From positions 1 to 6,881 of the forward strand of contig PEWF01000054.1 in NCBI GenBank assembly GCA_002779595.1: a stretch of 6,881 bases of DNA, given 5' to 3'. Both the position numbers and the translations under genes were made by a program. The stretch comes from an archaeon CG07_land_8_20_14_0_80_38_8. GTDB taxonomy: Archaea > Nanobdellota > Nanobdellia > Tiddalikarchaeales > Tiddalikarchaeaceae. Below the pieces are notes generated by a model. The model was not told the DNA's origin. It made no database searches and saw only the letters and a program-made list of their open reading frames with translations. This document shows positions 1 through 4,990 of this stretch, one piece after another; position 1 is the stretch's first letter; the number at the start of each line of letters is the position of its first letter.

Positions 1-241
1 TTACAATTTCATTCTCTGATATCTTCTCTGAAGATAAATACCTTAAAATATACATTACTTTTCTAGCCACTAAATAAACTCCTAACTTACGATCACCGGT
101 TAGATTTTGAAATTTATCATTTGGTTCTATCCCTCCCTCTTTATCGATTTTTAAGTAAGGTTCTATTATTTCTTTACATAATTTTAGGTTTGGAGGGGTT
201 GCTTTAAGGAAAAAAGAAGTAATTACTATTCTAGCAATACC
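1..241 (-). CDS. Partial open frame of unknown function, runs off the left edge
   Basis: The - strand frame is open from a TAA (242-244) to the window edge, about 80 codons. From about position 205 leftwards it reads like real protein: it starts near KATPPNLKL, continues with KEIIEPYLKIDKEGG, and then a basic helical stretch (GVYLVARKVMYIL). There is no ATG, GTG or TTG before the protein-like part; the first candidates are an internal GTG and ATG near positions 60-70. It overlaps the + strand endonuclease fragment antisense between about 159 and 241, and both cannot be coding there. The simplest reading is that the gene lost its 5' end at a rearrangement junction near 205. I do not recognise the family. 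It could be an inverted piece of the neighbouring endonuclease gene or a separate gene. Confidence 0.4.
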
Positions 242-455
242 TTACAATCCGTATCACCCAGAACCCTACATTAGATTTACAATACAAGGTGTTTTAGATG
301 AAGAAAAAGAATTATATGTAGCTGAAAAATTCTGGAATTTATTAGGTGGAGAAGGAACTTATGAAGAAATTCTAAAAATATTTGATGAGATCGGAAAAGA
401 ATTTAAAATTAAGATACAAGACAAAATAAAAGAAGCAGCCACGAAAACAGATTAG
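159..455 (+). pseudogene. C-terminal fragment of a TdeIII/MjaII-like type II restriction endonuclease
   Basis: The + frame ends with TAG at 453-455 and is open back to a TAA at 156-158, with no ATG, GTG or TTG start. From about position 207 it reads RKKEVITILAIPYNPY, then an EPYIRFTIQG segment, VAEKFWNLLGGEGTYEE and a helical tail. From memory this matches the C-terminal third of the TdeIII/MjaII family (PF09520 type; members cut GGNCC), whose full length is roughly 270-300 aa. Only about 83 such residues are present. The N-terminal region and the PD-(D/E)XK catalytic core are absent, so this copy should not cut DNA. The gene is tail to tail with a DNA methyltransferase, the usual layout for such a system. 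The breakpoint lies near 200-210, where an open frame begins on the other strand. Family assignment is fairly sure; the exact recognition site is inference. Confidence 0.7.
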
Positions 456-2051
456 TTATTTATTTTTCATATGAAATATTGTTTCTGCATAAGGTTGCTT
501 GTCCCTTTCAGTCCTGTTAAGAACGGGCCTTCTGAATCTATTTACTATTTTGAGCCCGCTTTTTTCTGCAATTTTCTCGTATAAGTTGTGTTTATCATTT
601 GCAACAATAAAAAAATCTCCATCTTCTTTCACAAATCTCTTTATATTTAGTAATACTTTACTAATACCCTCAACGTACTCGTCTTGCGCTTGCTGCCCTT
701 TACCTTTAAACAAAGGACCAATTTCTTCATCATCAAACCTTTCAATATTAAACAATTCATAAGCGTAAGCATGCTGCTCATGATAATTAATCTGGCCGAC
801 ATAGGGAGGAGAAGTAAAAATGCCATCAATTTTTTTACTCTTAAGAATTTTGGCAAATTCTGAATTTTTATCTTTAATTTCTTTAACTATGTCTATATTC
901 CTTGAATCTCCTTGTATAACCTCTGAAAAAACATCTTTTTTTAACGAATCAAAATCTTCCAGTCTTCTGATAGTGTCCTTGGTATACCTATCCAAGTGTT
1001 TTATTATGTTGTTTATGGGTGTGCATATTTTTTTATGTTTAAAACAATAATAAGGTTTTTCCTGCACTTTCTTTAAAGTTGCAAGATCAAAATGGGTAGT
1101 AGCACGGCAGGAACGGGCAACCCTGCTTAAAATAACCCTTAATAAATTCTGAATTTTAGAATCTTTGATATTATTAATTAGAGTTAAGTAAAAGAAAAGT
1201 TCTTGTCTAATCTGTTTAGAAAACCAAGTTTTGAGGAAGGAAGGCATTTCACTTTCATTAGCTAATCCATTTTTTTTAATTTCATTAATAATTAATGATT
1301 CATTTTGTTTCAAAAACGTGTTTAATCTCAACTCGCTGTATTTTTCCTCATCCATTATTCCGTTTATAAATTTGAGTTTAATTTCAGGATTGGGAAAAAA
1401 ATCTTTATTAAAATCTGACATTTTTTCTTTTAATAAATGATAATTAGACTCATCAAAGTGTTCTTCACTAAACTCTTTAGTTTTTTCTAAACAATCCAGC
1501 AAAATTTTAGTTATTTTTTCAATATTATAATTATTTAATTTAACCTCGGAAATTAAACAATTAAAATTTGATATGTCAACACCGATTGAATGGATTCCTA
1601 TTTCTTTTGATTGAACTAAAGTGGTTCCACTGCCCATAAAAGGATCAAGAACTATATCCTCTTTCTTAAATAACACTTTGGTCTTAAAATTATCCGTTTT
1701 ATCATTAAGAAAATACTCAACTAATTGAGGAATGAATTTCCCCTTATAAGGATGCAATCTATGAACATGTTTTGTAGTACTGGCTTCCCTTAAGTGTTCA
1801 AAAGACAATTTCCAGTTTAAATCCTCTCCTAATTTTCTTTTCCATACTCTTTCTTTCATTAATATATTCTCATAATACTCCTTTAATTCCTTAATATTAA
1901 TAAGAATATTATTAAAATCATCAGAATACTTTGAAATCTTTGCATAGTTAACAAGATAACAAATATTAGAAGGTATTACTTCCCTTTCTAAGAAAGTCGA
2001 AGCCCATTCAGCAGCCTTTTTAGTATTAACCAGTTCAGCCATCTTAGTCAT
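456..2051 (-). CDS. DNA methyltransferase, N4-cytosine type (probable partner of the TdeIII-like endonuclease)
   Basis: This 531-aa protein transfers a methyl group from S-adenosylmethionine to DNA. The AdoMet-binding motif I is LDPFMGSGTT (about 135-144), preceded by a motif-X-like HRLHPYKGKFIPQLV (97-111) and followed by GVDIS (157-161). After a roughly 200-residue insertion, probably target recognition, come GDSR (381-384) and the catalytic motif IV TSPPY (413-417), with a hydrophobic FFIVAND strand near 480-486. SPPY, as opposed to DPPY or NPPY, is typical of N4-cytosine enzymes. The order I, insertion, IV resembles the alpha arrangement. The gene appears intact and ends directly against the endonuclease fragment (stops 456-458 and 453-455). 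It probably once protected against that enzyme at a GGNCC-like site; this is inferred from context. ATG at 2051 is used here; an in-frame ATG at 2042 is an alternative, since no Shine-Dalgarno decides between them. Confidence 0.9.
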   Translation of the reverse strand: MTKMAELVNTKKAAEWASTFLEREVIPSNICYLVNYAKISKYSDDFNNILINIKELKEYYENILMKERVWKRKLGEDLNWKLSFEHLREASTTKHVHRLHPYKGKFIPQLVEYFLNDKTDNFKTKVLFKKEDIVLDPFMGSGTTLVQSKEIGIHSIGVDISNFNCLISEVKLNNYNIEKITKILLDCLEKTKEFSEEHFDESNYHLLKEKMSDFNKDFFPNPEIKLKFINGIMDEEKYSELRLNTFLKQNESLIINEIKKNGLANESEMPSFLKTWFSKQIRQELFFYLTLINNIKDSKIQNLLRVILSRVARSCRATTHFDLATLKKVQEKPYYCFKHKKICTPINNIIKHLDRYTKDTIRRLEDFDSLKKDVFSEVIQGDSRNIDIVKEIKDKNSEFAKILKSKKIDGIFTSPPYVGQINYHEQHAYAYELFNIERFDDEEIGPLFKGKGQQAQDEYVEGISKVLLNIKRFVKEDGDFFIVANDKHNLYEKIAEKSGLKIVNRFRRPVLNRTERDKQPYAETIFHMKNK

Positions 2052-2065
2052 AATATAATTTCTTT

Positions 2066-2090
2066 GTTTATAAATAATATTATAAAAATT
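2066..2090 (-). promoter_or_regulatory. TATA-like promoter elements for the methyltransferase gene
   Basis: Read on the - strand, two TATA-like elements precede the gene: TTTTTATAAT centred near 2083 and TTTATAAAC centred near 2071. They lie about 32 and 20 nt before the ATG at 2051. With archaeal start-site spacing of about 26 nt, the first predicts a leader of only a few bases, and the second would suit the in-frame ATG at 2042. No Shine-Dalgarno is seen. Purely sequence-based. Confidence 0.4.
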
Positions 2091-2142
2091 CCTTTATTAA
2101 TCCTTTTTATTGCTTGCGTATAATATACTGTTTTTTCTTTTT

Positions 2143-2158
2143 AGAAACCTTTATTTTA
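2143..2158 (+). promoter_or_regulatory. TATA box with BRE-like upstream bases for the nuclease operon
   Basis: TTTATTTTA (2150-2158) is preceded by purine-rich GAAACC, similar to a TFB recognition element. Its centre is about 27 nt before the ATG at 2181, so transcription should begin at or next to the start codon, giving a leaderless mRNA. It sits in the 129-nt divergent spacer shared with the methyltransferase gene. Confidence 0.5.
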
Positions 2159-2180
2159 TGTTGTTTATTCCTTTTTAAGT

Positions 2181-2660
2181 ATGGATACTGAGGGTTTGAT
2201 TAGGCAGTTGAAGTCTTCTAACTTATTTGCTAAATGCTCTTGCGGTGAGGAGTTTAAACTGTCTGATGCTCTTCTTTTTGATGGCATGAAACCTTTCCCT
2301 AATGAGGCAAAAGAGGTTCAGGAAATGCTTTTAAGAGATTTGAAGGATAGGGAGGCAAATTTAAAGAAGAGGAAGAAGCTCGTTAATGAAAAAGCTCAGA
2401 TTACTACTGCTGCGGTTAATATAGGCAAGGAGTTAGAGAAAGTTTTGCCTACTTTGAAGGATTTTAAATGGAGATTAAATGATTCAAGGTTCTTAAATGA
2501 CCCGATTGATTTTGTTATCTTTAACGGCCTTTCAATAAACAAGATTGATTCTATAAGTTTTGTCGAGGTTAAAAGCGGAGGCGCAAGATTGAACAGTCAC
2601 CAGAAGGCCGTAAAAGATGCAGTAGAAGATAAAAGAATAATTTATGAGGTTTACCAATGA
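2181..2660 (+). CDS. Holliday-junction-resolvase-like endonuclease (Endonuc_Holl, PF10107 type), catalytic residues intact
   Basis: This 159-aa protein has the archaeal signature of a nuclease distantly related to Holliday junction resolvase. The C-terminal half carries SRFLNDPIDFVIFNG (D110), then FVEVKSG (E129, K131), an intact PD-(D/E)XK-type D-x18-E-x-K triad, followed by RLNSHQKAVKDAVE and a final beta strand (IIYEVY). Family members are expected to cut branched or other structured DNA; the substrate here is not known. The N-terminus has CSCGE (19-23), a half zinc-finger-like motif, then a charged helix or coiled coil (about 45-90). Many relatives begin with a membrane segment ('predicted secreted'); this one has none. 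It is first in an operon with a paralogue that overlaps by ATGA. The start is supported by a TATA box 27 nt upstream. Confidence 0.85.
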   Translation: MDTEGLIRQLKSSNLFAKCSCGEEFKLSDALLFDGMKPFPNEAKEVQEMLLRDLKDREANLKKRKKLVNEKAQITTAAVNIGKELEKVLPTLKDFKWRLNDSRFLNDPIDFVIFNGLSINKIDSISFVEVKSGGARLNSHQKAVKDAVEDKRIIYEVYQ

Positions 2661-3178
2661 AGGAATTATTTAAAGAATTCAGCGAATTCAGAAGAATACT
2701 CTGTTTGTGCCCTTGTTGCGGTGAAATAGTCAGAGTTTCAGATTTACACATTTATGCAAAGAAGCCAATAATCAATACTTGGTTGGATAATTTTGAAAAT
2801 AAAAATTATAAATTTGGAACTAAGGAGAATAAATTTGAAGAACAAGAAGCAGACTTAAGAAGAAAAGCTCAAGAGAGAGGGAGAAAACAAAGCCAGGAAA
2901 TATTAAACAAGTTCTTCAATGATCATATGACTCCTGCTTTTATAAAATTGAAATTAGATCCTGTGGATATAAAACCAGTATTTAATCCAATAGATTTCTT
3001 GGTCTTTAACGGGATGAACACAAAAGAAACTGTTGATAATATAATGTTACTCTCAAAGGAAACATCAAATGAACAATTAAACTGTCTTAGAAACCAAATT
3101 AAAACAATAATAGAAAAAAAACAATATGATTGGCAAGTAACAAGAATCTCACAAGAGGGAGCGGTTGAGTACGAATAA
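2657..3178 (+). CDS. Paralogous Endonuc_Holl-like protein with the catalytic glutamate lost
   Basis: This 173-aa protein starts inside the previous stop (ATGA at 2657-2660), which implies translational coupling. It aligns to its neighbour along its length. The N-terminal motif is CLCPCCGE (16-23), in register with CSCGE of the partner, and both have SD at residues 28-29. Both continue with a charged helical middle and then NPIDFLVFNG (D113 conserved). At the spacing where the partner has E129-V-K131, this protein reads L132-S-K134, so Asp and Lys remain but Glu is Leu. It is therefore probably catalytically dead or strongly impaired. The two N-termini hold two and four cysteines, which could complete a shared zinc site. 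A regulatory or structural subunit of a heterodimer is the most likely role; an independent DNA-binding role is possible. Confidence 0.75.
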   Translation: MKELFKEFSEFRRILCLCPCCGEIVRVSDLHIYAKKPIINTWLDNFENKNYKFGTKENKFEEQEADLRRKAQERGRKQSQEILNKFFNDHMTPAFIKLKLDPVDIKPVFNPIDFLVFNGMNTKETVDNIMLLSKETSNEQLNCLRNQIKTIIEKKQYDWQVTRISQEGAVEYE

Positions 3179-3205
3179 ATTATTTAATACTTTGGTTATT
3201 TTATT
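3179..3205 (+). terminator. T-rich stretch, possible archaeal terminator of the nuclease operon
   Basis: Directly after the TAA the + strand is rich in T runs (TTTGGTTATTTTATT at 3191-3205) without a clear hairpin, as in archaeal oligo-T termination. This is weak evidence because the whole area is AT-rich. Confidence 0.25.
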
Positions 3206-3234
3206 GAAAATAAAGGAACTTTTACCCAAAGAGA

Positions 3235-3244
3235 TTATAGTTTA
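3235..3244 (+). promoter_or_regulatory. Possible TATA box for the KTSC gene
   Basis: TTATAGTTTA is centred about 39 nt before the ATG at 3279. Normal archaeal spacing would put the start site near 3265, leaving a leader of about 14 nt that just contains the GAGGTGA ribosome binding site. Sequence match only. Confidence 0.3.
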
Positions 3245-3266
3245 AGCTGATGTAATATACTAAAAA

Positions 3267-3273
3267 GAGGTGA
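3267..3273 (+). promoter_or_regulatory. Shine-Dalgarno GAGGTGA that fixes the KTSC start
   Basis: GAGGTGA is fully complementary to the archaeal anti-Shine-Dalgarno and lies 5 nt before ATG 3279. A GTG at 3270 lies inside the motif and would give a 3-residue longer protein, so ATG 3279 is the better start. Most other starts in this window lack such a site. Confidence 0.7.
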
Positions 3274-3278
3274 ATAAA

Positions 3279-3491
3279 ATGAATAGAAAAAATGTAACAT
3301 CCAGTAACATAAGGTCTATAGGTTATGACGAACAAGCAAAAGTTTTAGAAGTTGAATTTATTAGCGGGGCAGTGTACCAGTATACAGGTGTTTCGCTTAT
3401 AATTTTTAATGGACTTATGAATGCTGGTTCTCATGGAACTTATTTTCATAATTTTATACGTGACAAATTTCATAACATTAGAATAAAGTAA
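3279..3491 (+). CDS. KTSC-domain small protein
   Basis: This 70-aa protein is almost entirely one KTSC domain (PF13619 type), a short domain named from the C-terminus of some lysyl-tRNA synthetases and also found alone in small bacterial, archaeal and phage proteins. Recognisable parts are SSNIRSIGYD, LEVEFISGAVYQY, V-x(5)-FNGLMNAGSHGTYFHNFIRDKF and a short basic tail. Its molecular function is not established; no catalytic residues are evident. It lies 100 nt after the nuclease pair with its own ribosome binding site, so it may be separately transcribed. It is convergent with the RecB-like gene across a 10-bp gap. The family assignment is firm, the role unknown. Confidence 0.8.
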   Translation: MNRKNVTSSNIRSIGYDEQAKVLEVEFISGAVYQYTGVSLIIFNGLMNAGSHGTYFHNFIRDKFHNIRIK

Positions 3492-3501
3492 TTATTTATA
3501 T
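3492..3501. terminator. 10-bp AT-only gap between convergent genes
   Basis: The spacer between the two convergent stop codons is only A and T (TTATTTATAT), with T-rich sequence on both strands. It may serve termination in both directions, or the two transcripts may overlap at their 3' ends. Confidence 0.3.
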
Positions 3502-4710
3502 TTAATCCTCTTTTTTCATCTTGCTGGGGTACAGCCTGTTGGCTTCTTCTTTCTCGGCGTACTTCTTTATTAAATCAAGTTCTTCCTTGTTCCAGAGCTT
3601 GTCCTGCATTATCTTGTTCAGTCCGTAAATGTCAATGTCAGCAATCTCATCCCACTTCCTCAGCCTCTTCAATAAGGCAATCAATTCCTCACGCTCAGCA
3701 CTGCCCTTGGCAGGGAACTTGAACGTGTCAAAAATGCTCACACGAATCTTATTATTGGAGCCGAACACGACGTTCACGCCTTCCCTCTTCGCAAACACTA
3801 CGAGCGCGTCTTTGAGCTTGTCCAGTTCAGCATCCAACCCCTTAGTCAATTCCCGCTTCTTCTCCGACAACTCAACATACTTATTAACGAGTTTCACGCC
3901 AGAGTCTTTCAAATACTCATTCACGCCCTTACATTCCAGCTTCGCAAGATGGCTCCACTCCGGACAAATACTCCGGTACTGGCACCAGTCACACAAAGCA
4001 CTCTTATTAGGCCTGAAATCAGTGGTGGATTCAATCCTCTTAATCAAAATAATAGTGTCTTTTCGCAGCTGTTCCAACTGCTTATTAGTCCTGGTAGAAG
4101 TCACGGCTTTGTTGAATGCGAGGAAGTGCCATTTTAGGACAATCTTCTTCGCATCCCTGTAATCATTCATCACTGCCAACTGGTACAGCGCTAACTGCCT
4201 GTCACCATCCAATTGGTCCTGAATCTTCAGATGACTATTAGTCTTATAATCAACAATGTGGTACTCAGTATCATTCACGCACACCAACCTGTCAATAAAA
4301 CCCTGAAGCTTATACTCACCCTCTTTGTCCAAGTTAATAACAACCCTGCTCTCCAAACCAATAGTAACACCGTCATTGAAAGGGCAGTACTTCTCATAAT
4401 AATCACTGATAAACTTCAAACCTATATTAAAATAATTCTCAGGACCATACTCCTTCCTGACAACAACAATGCCGGGATTCCAATTCTTATCCCACAAAAC
4501 CCTGAAAAAATTATGCAACTCCTTCAAACTCGGCACTTTCTGAAACTTAACATCAGTATACAACTTCTGCAAAGTCTGATGAACCATGTCACCCATGAAA
4601 GCCTCAATACTAGTAGAAACGTCAGTCTTAACCCTGTCCACGTAATGAAACTTGAACTGCAAAGGACAATTCTCAAACGAAGACAAGCGCGAGTGGGAAT
4701 AGATTGGCAT
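3502..4710 (-). CDS. RecB/Cas4-like PD-(D/E)XK nuclease with predicted 4Fe-4S cluster
   Basis: This 402-aa DNA exonuclease or helicase-associated nuclease homologue is of the PDDEXK_1 (PF12705) type. Its N-terminus has S-x-x-x-F-E-N-C-P (C15) and GDMVHQTL (H44). The active site follows: LQGFIDRL (D140), HIVDYKTNS (D154, K156) and the RecB-family QLALYQ (Q172, Y176). Cysteines C240, C243 and C249 (C-x2-C-x5-C) with C15 match the iron-sulfur clasp of Cas4 and AddB nucleases. Residues 260-402 form a second part with a coiled coil (about 275-305) and a mixed region ending in NRLYPSKMKK. I recall similar tails in stand-alone archaeal and phage-related RecB-like nucleases. No CRISPR genes are nearby. 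GC is visibly higher than in neighbours (32/60 G+C in 3781-3840 against 17/60 in 5881-5940), hinting at separate origin. Confidence 0.88.
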   Translation of the reverse strand: MPIYSHSRLSSFENCPLQFKFHYVDRVKTDVSTSIEAFMGDMVHQTLQKLYTDVKFQKVPSLKELHNFFRVLWDKNWNPGIVVVRKEYGPENYFNIGLKFISDYYEKYCPFNDGVTIGLESRVVINLDKEGEYKLQGFIDRLVCVNDTEYHIVDYKTNSHLKIQDQLDGDRQLALYQLAVMNDYRDAKKIVLKWHFLAFNKAVTSTRTNKQLEQLRKDTIILIKRIESTTDFRPNKSALCDWCQYRSICPEWSHLAKLECKGVNEYLKDSGVKLVNKYVELSEKKRELTKGLDAELDKLKDALVVFAKREGVNVVFGSNNKIRVSIFDTFKFPAKGSAEREELIALLKRLRKWDEIADIDIYGLNKIMQDKLWNKEELDLIKKYAEKEEANRLYPSKMKKED

Positions 4711-4730
4711 AAAATAGTAAATAAGAAGAG

Positions 4731-4739
4731 GAAATAAAA
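4731..4739 (-). promoter_or_regulatory. TATA-like box for the RecB-like nuclease
   Basis: On the - strand TTTTATTTC, preceded by purine-rich GAAGAGC, is centred about 25 nt before the ATG at 4710, so a leaderless mRNA is predicted. A second candidate, CTATAAAAG within 4746-4760, lies farther upstream and would give a leader of about 15-20 nt. Confidence 0.4.
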
Positions 4740-4745
4740 GCTCTT

Positions 4746-4760
4746 CTATATCTTTTATAG
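4746..4760. repeat. Short inverted repeat CTATA-N5-TATAG
   Basis: A perfect 5-bp inverted repeat with a 5-nt spacer lies just upstream of the RecB-like gene. It includes a TATA-like element on the - strand. It could be an operator, but repeats this short arise by chance in AT-rich DNA. Confidence 0.25.
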
Positions 4761-4770
4761 TAGTTTTATC

Positions 4771-4786
4771 AGGCTTAAATAAGCTT
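4771..4786. repeat. Short palindrome centred on GCTTAAATAAGC
   Basis: GCTTA-AA-TAAGC (4773-4784) is a perfect inverted repeat, extendable by a G-T and an A-T pair. The 2-nt centre is too short for an RNA hairpin loop, so a dimeric DNA-binding site is more plausible than a terminator. Chance is possible. Confidence 0.2.
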
Positions 4787-4949
4787 CAAATCCATGATTT
4801 TTGTTATTACCTCCATCTCATAAAAATTTATATTCAGTCTTTCTTTTCTTAAATATTTGTAACCCCTTCACTAACTTCATTATATTCTCTAAAAAGTAAC
4901 AGATTAGTATCCCAAAACTTATTATTCCCTATCTGTACAAGCGAAGGAA

Positions 4950-4966
4950 GAATAAGTTTTTAAATA
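4950..4966 (+). promoter_or_regulatory. TATA box for the kinase/GHMP operon
   Basis: TTTTTAAATA (4957-4966), preceded by GAATAAG, is centred about 30 nt before the ATG at 4991, predicting a leader of about 3 nt. It supports 4991 as the real start of the kinase. An ATG at 4983 lies in another frame and reads only a 40-codon, non-homologous ORF. Confidence 0.45.
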
Positions 4967-4990
4967 AAGATTTTTAGAAAACATGTATAT

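Larger units (their letters stand above)
4741..4959 (-). pseudogene. Possible decayed coding sequence in the intergenic region
   Basis: The 280-nt spacer between 4711 and 4990 has no intact gene. On the - strand, one frame (4959 to 4852) reads 36 protein-like codons with no start (LPSLVQIGNNKFWDTN, then LLLFREYNEV) before a TAA at 4849-4851. A second frame continues with KKRKTEYKFL, a TGA, then DGGNNKNHGF and EAYLSLIKLL. Together this looks like a gene fragment broken by a frameshift and a stop. I do not recognise the family. The low complexity of AT-rich DNA makes this a cautious call. Confidence 0.3.

Noticed and set aside
499..1440. + strand open frames opposite the methyltransferase
   Set aside because: They are antisense shadows of a gene with clear motifs I and IV, and show no domain of their own.
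3270..3278. GTG at 3270 as start of the KTSC protein
   Set aside because: The GTG lies inside the GAGGTGA ribosome binding site, and ATG 3279 is at ideal spacing.
3629..4737. Long + strand open frames (3629-4162 and 4213-4737)
   Set aside because: They lie antisense to the RecB-like gene, whose motifs are unmistakable. Their translations are rich in Ser/Leu/Asn without recognisable domains, as expected of shadow frames.
4771..4786. Palindrome as an intrinsic terminator
   Set aside because: The loop would be only 2 nt, there is no following T run on either strand at the right place, and no gene ends there.
4711..4990. CRISPR array, tRNA or structured RNA in the longest spacer
   Set aside because: No regular direct repeats, no cloverleaf-like GC stems and no T-psi-C-like motif were seen. 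Only short inverted repeats are present.
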